A program made the translations under genes and the position numbers. This document shows positions 5,999 through 14,007 of a DNA stretch of 15,751 nucleotides, in pieces. Under the pieces are notes generated by a model. The model made no database searches and was not told where the DNA came from. It saw only the letters and a program-made list of their open reading frames with translations. The DNA is from JAHOYW01 sp964515915 (GTDB lineage: Bacteria > Verrucomicrobiota > Lentisphaeria > Victivallales > Victivallaceae): assembly GCA_964515915.1 (NCBI GenBank), contig CAZEXM010000059.1, forward strand, positions 1 through 15,751, read 5' to 3'. Within the stretch, counting starts at the first letter, position 1. Each line of letters opens with the position of its first letter.

Positions 5999-6805
5999 CT
6001 AATTTAAAAGTATTTCTTCAAAAGTAAAAATATCACTTGCCTGGTCATATTCAATCTCTGAAAATGCCCCGTTACGGGTAACTGACCCGGAACAATTCTC
6101 GCCGCGCCCGCGTTCGTCGACTTTTTTATAGGTGAAATGAACATGTCCGCACAGCGAAAGATCAATCCGTCCGTCAGCAAGCATTTTTACAATTTCCTTC
6201 TGCCCGAACAGGCGATGCCGTGTCCGCCAGAGAGGATGATCCTCAATTATCGGATAATGTGAAATTAAAATTCGCGGCTTCGACTTTTCCTGTGAACAAT
6301 GGTCAAGCAGAAAGTCGCGGGTATGGGCTTTGACAAACCCCCAGGAACAAAGCAGATTTGAAGGATAACTGGTATTTACCAGCAGGAATTCACACTCGCC
6401 GAAGTCAAGTGCCAGAGGTAAATCGTCAAAACTGTAACGTCCACGCGTAAACCATGAAAGCATTTCCCGCATCGCCGCGACGCATTTTTTTTTTCTTACA
6501 TAATAATCATGGTTGCCGGGCACAAATAATACCGGTATTTTTGAATCGCGCAAGGGCTCCAGTATCGAAACGACCTTCGCGAATTCGCCGGGCTGCCCGG
6601 TGGAAGTCAAATCCCCGGTACAAACCGCGACATCCGGTTTCGTATCGAGAATATAGCTGACCAGCTGCTGCAGGCGCTCTATGTCAAAAATGAATTGACG
6701 GCGAAAGCGATAATTGAAAACACCAACCAGGCGTTTATCAAAATAAGCCATCCGGTCTTCAGCCGGTCCGCCGGCGTGTGGGTCTGAAAAATGTACAATC
6801 TTCAT
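5999..6805 (-). CDS. Calcineurin-like metallophosphoesterase
   Basis: This 268-residue cytoplasmic hydrolase has the full dinuclear-metal motif set: SDPH (7-10, Asp8/His10), GDLTSTG (64-70, Asp65), GNHDYY (97-102, Asn98/His99/Asp100), SHYP (182-185, His183) and GHVH (220-223). The order and spacing match the Icc/CpdA-like class, which acts on phosphodiesters such as cyclic nucleotides or phospholipid derivatives. The actual substrate is unknown. The ATG at 6805 has only a weak purine site. It lies 55 bp after the kinase gene on the same strand. The codons for Arg-Lys-Lys-Lys at about 104-107 contain an A10 run (plus-strand T10, 6485-6494), a possible slippage site. Confidence 0.88.
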   Translation of the reverse strand: MKIVHFSDPHAGGPAEDRMAYFDKRLVGVFNYRFRRQFIFDIERLQQLVSYILDTKPDVAVCTGDLTSTGQPGEFAKVVSILEPLRDSKIPVLFVPGNHDYYVRKKKCVAAMREMLSWFTRGRYSFDDLPLALDFGECEFLLVNTSYPSNLLCSWGFVKAHTRDFLLDHCSQEKSKPRILISHYPIIEDHPLWRTRHRLFGQKEIVKMLADGRIDLSLCGHVHFTYKKVDERGRGENCSGSVTRNGAFSEIEYDQASDIFTFEEILLN

Positions 6806-6860
6806 AATGTAATAAGTCTCTTAAACTCAAGTGCTTATTTTACTTTCAGGATGAGAAGCC

Positions 6861-9227
6861 TTAATTGCCGAGAGCTTTTTTAAACGCTTTAAGTTTTCTG
6901 AATTTACTCTTTAATAATCTTTGTTCCCGGGGAGTGGATTTCTTTAATTTTTCTTTGAAATATTCCGTTTCAAAATTCATTAATTCTTTTTTCCAAAACG
7001 AATTTGGCACATATGCTTTAATGTCCTTATTGAAAAGGCCGTTGAACAGCAAATAGTAGAAATAATCATCATGCACTTTTAGTTTTTTAACAACGTAATT
7101 GAAGAATTTCTGCAGGTAAAACTCCTTAAGTTCAATCAATCTTAATTTTGTGATTTCCACACCAGTCATCTTTGCATCCGGCATTTTTATAAATATAATA
7201 CCGTCTTTTATTTTGATAATGCGCCCATATTTGTAGCGGGCGAATTCTATCGAAAATCCAGCGAGTTTATCATTGCTGACAGTAAACAAGTTGTTAATAT
7301 TCCGGCCTTTCTCAAAAGCTCTTTTCAATTGGCCGGCATAAGCGGAAAAAGCTTTTGCCAGACGCACTTCCACAGCAGTCAACCCCCGCGCTTTGCCGAT
7401 TTCGTTTGTTGCATTATTGAACATTTTTTCAGCGGCGGCATATTTTTGCAAACGGGCAAATTCGATAAAATTGTAAATGAGCATAACTTTACGTTCAGCA
7501 ATATTTTTCTTATAAGCCGCGACCCGTTTTGCTGTTTTACGTTTACGGATTGCCGCTTCACGCTGCTTGATCAACAAATCACGTTCGCGTTCGGCCGCTT
7601 GTGCCGCCAACTTGACCATACGCGCCAATTCTGCTTTTGCCGCTTTTTCTTTCTGCAACTGCAGATCCCGGACTTTACGCTTGCGGCGTTCAACAGCAGC
7701 CAAATGTTTTTTGCGTAGTTTCAGGCGAACCGGAAGAATTCTATTTGCCTCGTCCAGAGGCACATAAACGGCTAAAAGTTCTTCAAATTTTTTCCGTTCT
7801 TTACCCAGTATACTGGGAAATTCCTTCATAAGAGCATCCGCTCTTATCAGGAATGTCATTTTATCACATTTTTTACTCTTATAATCATTCAATATTCCGT
7901 TTATTCCGTTTATATATTCCTGCCGGAAAGTCCTTTGCGTCGGCAGAGGGATTACCGGCGTCTCCACGGGTGCGGTTTTTTCGCTCAAGGGTAATATATA
8001 AAACCATACTAATGCAGCTCCGACGAGCACAATAAATACAATCATTAAAATAGAATAGACGACTAATTTCTTTTTGGGTTTTTTCAATGAACTCTCAATT
8101 TCGTCGGTAAAAAGCAAGCTGCTTGTGGAAGAAGTGTCCGGGGCTGCATAGAGGGGCTGCAGAGAGCCGGTAGTGGTAGTCGGAAAGTCCAGATCCAGTG
8201 GTTGACTCTTATCATCATTGCCTCCTGCCACCCGCGGCACATTGCGGGTTCTAGTGGAAAAAACTTTTGGTACGGAGCCGGTTGATGAAAGCTTGCCGCG
8301 TCGAAACAGGCGCAAATCCTCAACTAATTCCTCGGCATCCTGATAACGCTCATTGATATTTTTCTTCATCATCTTCATGATGATCTGCCCAATCGCTTCA
8401 GGTACCTTTGAATTTACTAACTGCGGCGCCACCAGGGTTCCTTCAAGATGTTTGCGGGCGATTTCATTGGCGGTACGGCCTTCGTATGGAAATCTGCCGG
8501 TAACGAATTGATAGAAAGTCGCTCCCAGGCTGTAAATATCACTGCGGATATCCATTGGCGCGCCGGTAAGATGTTCAGGGCTGATATATTGCGGAGTACC
8601 CATGATTTCGTCTTCGTCTTCATCGTCGAGATCGCCGGCAACCCGGGAAAGGCCGAGGTCAGCGAGTTTCGCGCGGTTATTTTTGGCGAGTATGATATTA
8701 TCCGGTTTAATGTCGCGGTGAATCAATTTCTGTTCTCTCCAGGCGCAGTCGAGAGCTTCGGCAATTTGTTGAATAATAGTTACGGCTTTATCAATGGGGA
8801 TAATCTTCTCTCGTCTTAACACATCCTTCATTGTATCGCCGTCAATATACTCCATCGCGTAATAAAAAATGCCTTCATCTTCACCTACGGCATAAGCCTG
8901 GACTATATGCGGATGATTCAATTTTGCCGCGGAACGCGCTTCCTTGATGAAATTTACCACAAATTCAGCGTTATTGGCATAAGAGTCCTGCAGGATTTTA
9001 AGGGCGGAGGGACGGTCCAGCGAAATCTGGTGAGCCAGATAAACGACCCCCATGCCGCCGCGGCCCAGTTCTTCCAAAAGAACAAAGTCGCCCACGACTG
9101 CGCCCGTAGCCAGACGGGAATTAGGGACCGAGACAACTTCGTCACAATGACCACATTGTACCTCTTGCCCCATTTGTTTGTTATCAGCCGAGACAACCCC
9201 ACGGCAGAAAGGACATTGAAAACGCAT
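6861..9227 (-). CDS. Membrane Ser/Thr protein kinase with N-terminal zinc ribbon
   Basis: This 788-residue Hanks-type kinase starts with a zinc ribbon (C5/C8 and C25/C28, MJ0042-like spacing). The kinase domain spans about 47-310: glycine loop GRGGMG (55-60), Lys77, Glu96, catalytic loop HRDIKPDN (170-177), DLG instead of DFG at 190-192 and SPE at 216-218. The activation loop carries an acidic run (DLDDEDEDE, 199-207). A Ser/Thr/Pro-rich linker leads to one membrane helix (about 388-412), then a Lys/Arg/Glu-rich, coiled-coil-like region (about 495-590) and a C-terminal domain I do not recognise. With a cytoplasmic kinase, the C-terminal part would be outside the inner membrane and could be a sensor, though its high charge is unusual for that. 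The ATG at 9227 is set by the zinc ribbon. No PP2C phosphatase is adjacent. Confidence 0.92.
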   Translation of the reverse strand: MRFQCPFCRGVVSADNKQMGQEVQCGHCDEVVSVPNSRLATGAVVGDFVLLEELGRGGMGVVYLAHQISLDRPSALKILQDSYANNAEFVVNFIKEARSAAKLNHPHIVQAYAVGEDEGIFYYAMEYIDGDTMKDVLRREKIIPIDKAVTIIQQIAEALDCAWREQKLIHRDIKPDNIILAKNNRAKLADLGLSRVAGDLDDEDEDEIMGTPQYISPEHLTGAPMDIRSDIYSLGATFYQFVTGRFPYEGRTANEIARKHLEGTLVAPQLVNSKVPEAIGQIIMKMMKKNINERYQDAEELVEDLRLFRRGKLSSTGSVPKVFSTRTRNVPRVAGGNDDKSQPLDLDFPTTTTGSLQPLYAAPDTSSTSSLLFTDEIESSLKKPKKKLVVYSILMIVFIVLVGAALVWFYILPLSEKTAPVETPVIPLPTQRTFRQEYINGINGILNDYKSKKCDKMTFLIRADALMKEFPSILGKERKKFEELLAVYVPLDEANRILPVRLKLRKKHLAAVERRKRKVRDLQLQKEKAAKAELARMVKLAAQAAERERDLLIKQREAAIRKRKTAKRVAAYKKNIAERKVMLIYNFIEFARLQKYAAAEKMFNNATNEIGKARGLTAVEVRLAKAFSAYAGQLKRAFEKGRNINNLFTVSNDKLAGFSIEFARYKYGRIIKIKDGIIFIKMPDAKMTGVEITKLRLIELKEFYLQKFFNYVVKKLKVHDDYFYYLLFNGLFNKDIKAYVPNSFWKKELMNFETEYFKEKLKKSTPREQRLLKSKFRKLKAFKKALGN

Positions 9228-9384
9228 ATTTTATACTCTAAATGTAATTCTATTCTATCATAGTAAAAAAACAATGCGCCTACTATACACCACTAAAGGG
9301 AATTTTAAAAATTCGTTTCAAAAAATTTTACCATAACCGGATAAGTCATCGCTAACGATATATGCGATTGGCCGGGAAGAGTGA

Positions 9385-10320
9385 TCAGCGTCCGCTGTCG
9401 CCGGGTTTCAGGACTTTTGCGCTAATGTACATATTCATTACTTCACTAATGCCTTTGCGCTTGAAAAAATCCGTCCCGAAAAGGTTTTTATAAGCTCGTT
9501 TTTTCTGGTCAACAACACCGCCAATAAGTACTTTGGCGCCATTTTTGACAATTACTTTAGTTACCAGGCTGCTTACTTTTACGGCTTTTCGTTTACCTTT
9601 ACCGACAATCCGAGTGATTTCCGGATATACTTCCACTTCGATCAAGCCATTGCCAAGATAACGAGGCAAAACCTGTAATGACAAAGCAATATCAACCATT
9701 TTTGTTTCCAGTTCCGGCGGATCGGTTTCAATCGTGTATGAATTCGACTCTGTCATTAACTCCTTCTTCGGCTTCACCACGCGCAGCCAGGAAGGATCGA
9801 CAATCGTTTTGCCAACCCACAAGGATGCCGGAGAACCGCTTTGGGTAATGATAAACTGCAATGAATTCAAATTAGTTGTTTCACTCCGTGACCGGAGGAT
9901 CAAACGCGGTTTGCTTTTCCGTCCGTTTTTGTAAGTTATAATCGAGCCCGGCCGGTTGTAACGGTAAGTAATTCCACCGCTATTACTGGTTTCAAGGCCT
10001 TGTTTTTCAATATCAATACGAATATTCACCTCAGGAGCGGCTGTCTGGTCCAGAAATTTTCTAATCCTGACAATGACTTCCGGCTCAGCGTAAACCAAAA
10101 TGGAATTGCGTTTCTTCTCATGAACCAAAACCGCGTCTTTAGCAAGCCACGGACGGCAAATTCTATCAACTATCGCATAGTCAACGTTTCTAAGCGAAAT
10201 CAGCTTGTACACTTTCTTGTTTGCAGGATATTTTTCTTCTATAGATTTAGCCTCAAGCCTTATGCCGCCGCAAAAACAAAACAGCAAAGTAATCAATAAT
10301 AAAATTTTGTTCATAGTCAT
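9385..10320 (-). CDS. Exported secretin-like protein (minimal)
   Basis: This 311-residue protein has a signal peptide (about 1-24, MTMNKILLLITLLFC onward). An N1/secretin-N-like module lies at about 36-96, with NSILVYAEPEVIVRIRKFLD the typical end of that fold. The C-terminal part (about 205-300) resembles a secretin-domain segment: LQVLPRYLGNGLIEVEV, then VTKVIVKNGAKVLIGGVV. Full secretins are usually 450-700 residues with several N domains, so this is a short form or an accessory protein. The ATG at 10320 has GGAGG 5-6 nt upstream, which decides it against a TTG at 10332. It lies upstream of the kinase gene on the same strand with a 157-bp gap and diverges from the small exported protein. 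Assembly into a pore is not shown by the sequence. Confidence 0.7.
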   Translation of the reverse strand: MTMNKILLLITLLFCFCGGIRLEAKSIEEKYPANKKVYKLISLRNVDYAIVDRICRPWLAKDAVLVHEKKRNSILVYAEPEVIVRIRKFLDQTAAPEVNIRIDIEKQGLETSNSGGITYRYNRPGSIITYKNGRKSKPRLILRSRSETTNLNSLQFIITQSGSPASLWVGKTIVDPSWLRVVKPKKELMTESNSYTIETDPPELETKMVDIALSLQVLPRYLGNGLIEVEVYPEITRIVGKGKRKAVKVSSLVTKVIVKNGAKVLIGGVVDQKKRAYKNLFGTDFFKRKGISEVMNMYISAKVLKPGDSGR

Positions 10321-10345
10321 ATAATCCTCCAAACTTTCTGTATCT

Positions 10346-10375
10346 TTTAAAGAAGATAACTTCCCAAGCCGTCAA
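10346..10375 (-). promoter_or_regulatory. Candidate promoter of the secretin-like gene
   Basis: On the minus strand TTGACG (10370-10375) and TTTAAA (10346-10351) are 18 nt apart, and 25 bp separate the -10 from the start codon. It is a moderate match within the divergent intergenic region. Confidence 0.35.
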
Positions 10376-10507
10376 AAGCAACAAACATGGCTTTATAAAT
10401 ATTTAAACAACAAGCTTTTCTCCATTCAAACCTTTTTCATCACTGCGGAAGGATACGGAACCGGCAGATATGTTTCCCGTTAAGGACTTTGTATTAGGAG
10501 AAAAAAT

Positions 10508-10864
10508 ATGAATATTGGATATCGCATCCTTAGATTGAAAGCAGTCTTAGCAACTCTATTTTTCGTTCTGGCTCTATGGACATCACCTGCGAAAGCAAAA
10601 GAGTGGCCCGCATTAGAAAATTATGTGTCCAAGTGTATTCTGATCGTCAAAGCCAAAACTATTGTCGAAAAAGATGGCATCTTAACCTTTAGGGTTCTTG
10701 AATCATGGAAAGGAAATTACTCCCCTGATTTGTTCGTCAAGACGACATCTGACGGCCGTTTTTTTGCAAGTCAGAATGAACACGGAGTAAAAGTTATGGA
10801 TGGACAAGAGCTTATTTTCTTTTTTACAAGACACAATCAGCCAGTGAAAAACAAATTGGTATAA
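10508..10864 (+). CDS. Small exported protein of unknown function
   Basis: This 118-residue protein has a signal peptide (about 1-30, ending SPAKA before KEW). The mature part has alternating strands: CILIVKAKTIVEKDGILTF, then RVLESWKGNYSPDLFV, then GQELIFFFTRHNQP. It looks like a small beta-rich periplasmic protein, and similar sequences are recalled only as hypothetical proteins. The ATG is fixed by AGGAG seven nt upstream (10496-10500). It may be shortened: homologue-like text stops abruptly at KNKLV, and the 170 bp after the stop are open in other frames without a start codon. It diverges from the secretin-like gene, and nothing in the sequence shows its role. Confidence 0.65.
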   Translation: MNIGYRILRLKAVLATLFFVLALWTSPAKAKEWPALENYVSKCILIVKAKTIVEKDGILTFRVLESWKGNYSPDLFVKTTSDGRFFASQNEHGVKVMDGQELIFFFTRHNQPVKNKLV

Positions 10865-10891
10865 CCTGAAATGCGCTGACGCGATTTCAGG
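10865..10891 (+). terminator. Stem-loop directly after the small exported gene
   Basis: CCTGAAAT (10865-10872) pairs with ATTTCAGG (10884-10891), with three more inner pairs and one bulge. It begins at the base after the TAA. A T5 run follows only about 9 nt later, so termination is possible but not typical. Confidence 0.4.
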
Positions 10892-11031
10892 CAGTTCAAC
10901 TTTTTGGAGCAACCGGGAGAAACGAATCATATTTACAAACCCTTACATGTACTGGAAATTACGCTTACGAGTATTCCGACTACCTGGATTGTAACAAAAA
11001 CAGTAACAATGTCATAAAAACAACAAGGTTT

Positions 11032-11070
11032 GGGGAAGAAGATTTGGTTTCTTCTTCCCCGATTCTTTTT
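11032..11070 (+). terminator. Intrinsic terminator between convergent genes
   Basis: GGGGAAGAAG (11032-11041) pairs perfectly with CTTCTTCCCC (11051-11060) around a 9-nt loop, followed by GATTCTTTTT on the plus strand. It ends next to the fucosidase stop (11069-11071). On the minus strand a T-rich stretch follows after a short gap, so it may serve both convergent genes. Confidence 0.8.
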
Positions 11071-12355
11071 ATTTCAGGAAAAGTTCTATTACCGGAACCG
11101 TGACATTTGGTTTTATGATTGGCAGTTCCAAAGTCAATGCTCTGTCCGGGCTCTTTTCGTTGAGAGCGCTGTGGACATCTGATGACGCTTCACGCATGAT
11201 TATTTCGCTGGCGTCATTGAGTAATTGAGCGTATTTTACTTTTTTCGCCAAGCCGGTTAGGTGAATTGCTTTAAACGGCCACGCGAAAAAATGCAGGTAA
11301 AGGCACTTGGTCTTCGGGTTGTAAGTGTAACGGCAGTCGTCAGGAGCGCTGAAGTCTTCCGGAGCAGCTTCGCAGCCGTAGATGGAACGCGAATTATATT
11401 TCATCCAGTCAGCGTAAGTTTCAAGCGCGGCGATGGCGCGATAATCAAATTCGCCTCGCGCGGTAGGACCGACGTTCATCAACAAATTTCCGCCGCGGCT
11501 GACGTGGTTAATCAACATTTGAATGAGCATCTCAGGAGATTTCCAACTGCTTTCGTCACGGAAATATCCCCATGAACCGCTGAAAGTCTGGCAGCCTTCC
11601 CAAGGCATAGGCGAACCGTCTTTTTTCTTGAATCCTGCGGAAGGCGTATATTGTTCCGGGGTTTCAAAATCCGGTTCCACGTCCAGGTCGAGGCGGTTGT
11701 TGACTAAAACATGCGGCTGCAGTGAGCGAATCATTTCCATAAGTTTTTCAGATTCCCAGTCCTCGTGACTTTTGCCGTCTTCGCCGGGATAAGAAAAATC
11801 GAACCAGAGAATATCAATATGTCCGAAATCAGTGAGCAACTCGCTGACTTGATCGCGCATGTACCGGGCGTATTTGCGTACATCTTTGTCTTTGTTTCTG
11901 GCGCGGGCTTCCCGGGACTCGCGGTGAGGATGAATCCGGTCAACAGGGAACTCCGGATGATGCCAGTCAATCAATGAATAATAGAATCCGACTTTGATTC
12001 CTTCCGCCCGGAAAGCGGCGACGACTTCTTTTAGTAAATCTTTTCCGCAAGGAGTATTGGTGGCTTTGTAATCGGTGAATTTTGAGTCCCAGAGACAAAA
12101 ACCTTCATGGTGTTTGGCCGTAATTACAAAATATTTCATGCCGGCTTTTTTAGCCATGCCCGCCCATGCTCTGGGGTCGAATAAATCAGGATTAAAATAA
12201 TCAAAATACTTTTGATAATCCTCATCATTTATTTGTTCGTAATTTTTTATCCATTCATGTCGTGCCGCCATTGCGTAGGTGCCCCAATGAATAAACATTC
12301 CAAAACGGGCATCCTGCCACCAGTTAATAGTGTCCTGCAAAGTTTGTTGTGTCAT
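11069..12355 (-). CDS. GH29 alpha-L-fucosidase
   Basis: This 428-residue retaining glycoside hydrolase releases L-fucose from fucosylated glycans. Family motifs are RFGMFIHWG (17-25), KHHEGFCLWD (81-90), FYYSLIDWHHPE (124-135), the nucleophile region ILWFDFSYP (182-190, Asp186) and RGGNLLMNVGP (287-297). Glu231 or Glu234 in ETPEQY is the likely acid/base position, which is variable in this family. No signal peptide is present, so it probably acts in the cytoplasm on imported oligosaccharides. The ATG at 12355 has AAAGGAG seven nt upstream, which rules out the in-frame TTG at 12385. No permease or fucose-utilisation gene is adjacent. A palindrome about 90 bp upstream may be its operator. Confidence 0.95.
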   Translation of the reverse strand: MTQQTLQDTINWWQDARFGMFIHWGTYAMAARHEWIKNYEQINDEDYQKYFDYFNPDLFDPRAWAGMAKKAGMKYFVITAKHHEGFCLWDSKFTDYKATNTPCGKDLLKEVVAAFRAEGIKVGFYYSLIDWHHPEFPVDRIHPHRESREARARNKDKDVRKYARYMRDQVSELLTDFGHIDILWFDFSYPGEDGKSHEDWESEKLMEMIRSLQPHVLVNNRLDLDVEPDFETPEQYTPSAGFKKKDGSPMPWEGCQTFSGSWGYFRDESSWKSPEMLIQMLINHVSRGGNLLMNVGPTARGEFDYRAIAALETYADWMKYNSRSIYGCEAAPEDFSAPDDCRYTYNPKTKCLYLHFFAWPFKAIHLTGLAKKVKYAQLLNDASEIIMREASSDVHSALNEKSPDRALTLELPIIKPNVTVPVIELFLK

Positions 12356-12441
12356 TTTTAAACTCCTTTTTATTAAAATTAACAACTGTTGATACTATAA
12401 GTATACAAATATAAAAAATCTATGGGCGTTTTGTTTGTTTT

Positions 12442-12458
12442 ATGTGTAAAATACACAT
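12442..12458. promoter_or_regulatory. Operator-like palindrome upstream of the fucosidase
   Basis: ATGTGTA-AAA-TACACAT is a perfect 17-bp palindrome with 7-bp arms, in the 138-bp gap between glpK and the fucosidase gene. A second, smaller one (ATACT-ATA-AGTAT, 12392-12404) lies closer to the fucosidase start. The spacing does not match a CRP site; a LacI-, GntR- or AraC-type regulator is possible. Confidence 0.45.
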
Positions 12459-12493
12459 TGCAGGCGTTTTTCGCTCTTTTTTTATGTGTTTTT

Positions 12494-13993
12494 TTAGTTT
12501 TTGATGGCCCAGCCGCGGGCGTGGTCCACGGCTCGTTTCCAGGTGTCGTAAAGTTCAGTTCTGCTTTTTTCCGGCATTTGTGGCGAGAATAATTTATTTT
12601 GTTTTTGCCGGCTGATAATGTCGTCTTTATTTTTCCAGCAGCCGACGGCTAAGCCGGCTAACATTGCCGCGCCCCAGGCGGTGATTTCCGGCATTCGCGG
12701 GCGTTCGAGAATAATCCCGAGGATGTCGGCTTGAAACTGCATCAGGAATTCGTCCCCGGCGGCTCCGCCGTCAACTTTTAATTTGGCGACTTTTATATTG
12801 GCGTCTTGTTCAATGGCTTCGAGAATATCGCGATTTTGATAGGCGATAGCTTCCTCGGCGGCGCGGATGAGGTGCCTGCGATTTGTCCCGCGCGTCATGC
12901 CGACGATGGTGCCGCGCGCGTACATATCCCAATACGGAGCTCCCAGCCCGGTGAAAGCCGGAACTAAATAAACGCCTCCGGTATCGGCAGTCTGCGCGGC
13001 TAAAATTCCAACTTCGCTGGTTTTTTCTATGATTTTCAGTTCATCGCGCAGCCATTGAATGGTGGCGCCGCCCATGAAAACACTACCCTCAAGGGCGTAT
13101 TGCGGAGCATCTGAATCGGACGCAAGCAAGGTTGAAATCAGCCCGTTTTTTGATTTAACTTTTTCAGCTCCGGTGTTCAGGAGCATAAAACATCCGGTGC
13201 CGTAGGTATTTTTGGCCATTCCCGGATAGAAACAGCCGTGTCCGAACATCGCGGCTTGTTGATCGCCCGCGATTCCGGCAATTGCTACTGCCTCGCTGTC
13301 CTTTTCAAGCGTGGCATAGCCGAAAATTCCACTTGAGGGTTTTACTTCCGGTAACATTTGGGCAGGAATTTGCAATATATCGAGTAATTTTTGATCCCAT
13401 TGGAGTTTTTTGATATTGTAAATCATGGTTCTGGAAGCGTTGCTGTAATCCGTGGCGTGAACTTTGCCGCCGGTCAGGTTCCAGAGCAGCCAGGTGTCAA
13501 TGGTTCCGAAGAGTAAATCACCGTTTTCAGCTTGCTGACGAGCGTTTTTGACATTGTCCAGAATCCATTTTATTTTGGTGCCGGAAAAATACGCGTCCAG
13601 TAGTAAACCAGTGTTTTCGCGGATGTAGCCGGTCAATCCATCCTCAATGAGTTTTTCGCATTCCTCCGCAGTCCGGCGACATTGCCAGACGATGGCGTTG
13701 TAAACCGCTTTGCCGCTGTGTTTGTTCCAGACGACAGTTGTTTCGCGCTGATTAGTTATGCCGATGGCGGCAATATCCTGAGCTTTCAATTTGGCTTTGA
13801 GAAGGACGTTTTTTATGGCTTTCTGCTGGAGTTTCCAGATTTTCAGCGGATCATGTTCCACCCAGCCGGCCCGGGGATATATTTGCTCAAATTCATATTG
13901 TTCCAGGGCGGCGATGCCGCCTTTGCGGTCAAAAATAATTGCGCGTGAACTGCTTGTGCTCGAATCCAATGCCAATATGAATTGAGAACTCAT
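12494..13993 (-). CDS. glpK: Glycerol kinase
   Basis: This 499-residue FGGY-family kinase phosphorylates glycerol to sn-glycerol 3-phosphate with ATP. The glycerol site is intact: NQRETT, VWQCRRT, DAYFSGTKIKWIL and GIAGDQQAAMFGHG. The N-terminal phosphate loop reads DSSTSSSR (10-17) where typical enzymes have DQGTTSSR, so Gly12 is Ser. The stretch before AGDQQ lacks both the GGKGGTR loop used for fructose-bisphosphate inhibition in E. coli and the His phosphorylated by HPr in Gram-positive enzymes. Neither control is expected. The ATG at 13993 follows AAGGTG by about 6 nt; the GTG at 14002 lies inside that ribosome-binding site. It starts 14 bp after an EFR1-type gene, so it is the third gene of an operon. 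No glpF or glpD is in the window. Confidence 0.95.
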   Translation of the reverse strand: MSSQFILALDSSTSSSRAIIFDRKGGIAALEQYEFEQIYPRAGWVEHDPLKIWKLQQKAIKNVLLKAKLKAQDIAAIGITNQRETTVVWNKHSGKAVYNAIVWQCRRTAEECEKLIEDGLTGYIRENTGLLLDAYFSGTKIKWILDNVKNARQQAENGDLLFGTIDTWLLWNLTGGKVHATDYSNASRTMIYNIKKLQWDQKLLDILQIPAQMLPEVKPSSGIFGYATLEKDSEAVAIAGIAGDQQAAMFGHGCFYPGMAKNTYGTGCFMLLNTGAEKVKSKNGLISTLLASDSDAPQYALEGSVFMGGATIQWLRDELKIIEKTSEVGILAAQTADTGGVYLVPAFTGLGAPYWDMYARGTIVGMTRGTNRRHLIRAAEEAIAYQNRDILEAIEQDANIKVAKLKVDGGAAGDEFLMQFQADILGIILERPRMPEITAWGAAMLAGLAVGCWKNKDDIISRQKQNKLFSPQMPEKSRTELYDTWKRAVDHARGWAIKN

Positions 13994-14007
13994 TCTGTTC
14001 ACCTTTT

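Noticed and set aside
7329..7718. 129-residue plus-strand reading frame inside the kinase gene
   Set aside because: It is a shadow of the Lys/Arg-rich coding region on the minus strand, with a Phe/Cys-rich translation typical of antisense.
10867..11100. Open frame after the small exported gene, overlapping the terminator
   Set aside because: It has no start codon or ribosome-binding site and crosses a strong intrinsic terminator into the fucosidase gene; kept only as a possible decayed extension.
12356..12385. TTG start adding ten residues to the fucosidase
   Set aside because: The ATG at 12355 has AAAGGAG at ideal spacing, and the extra residues would be read through that site.
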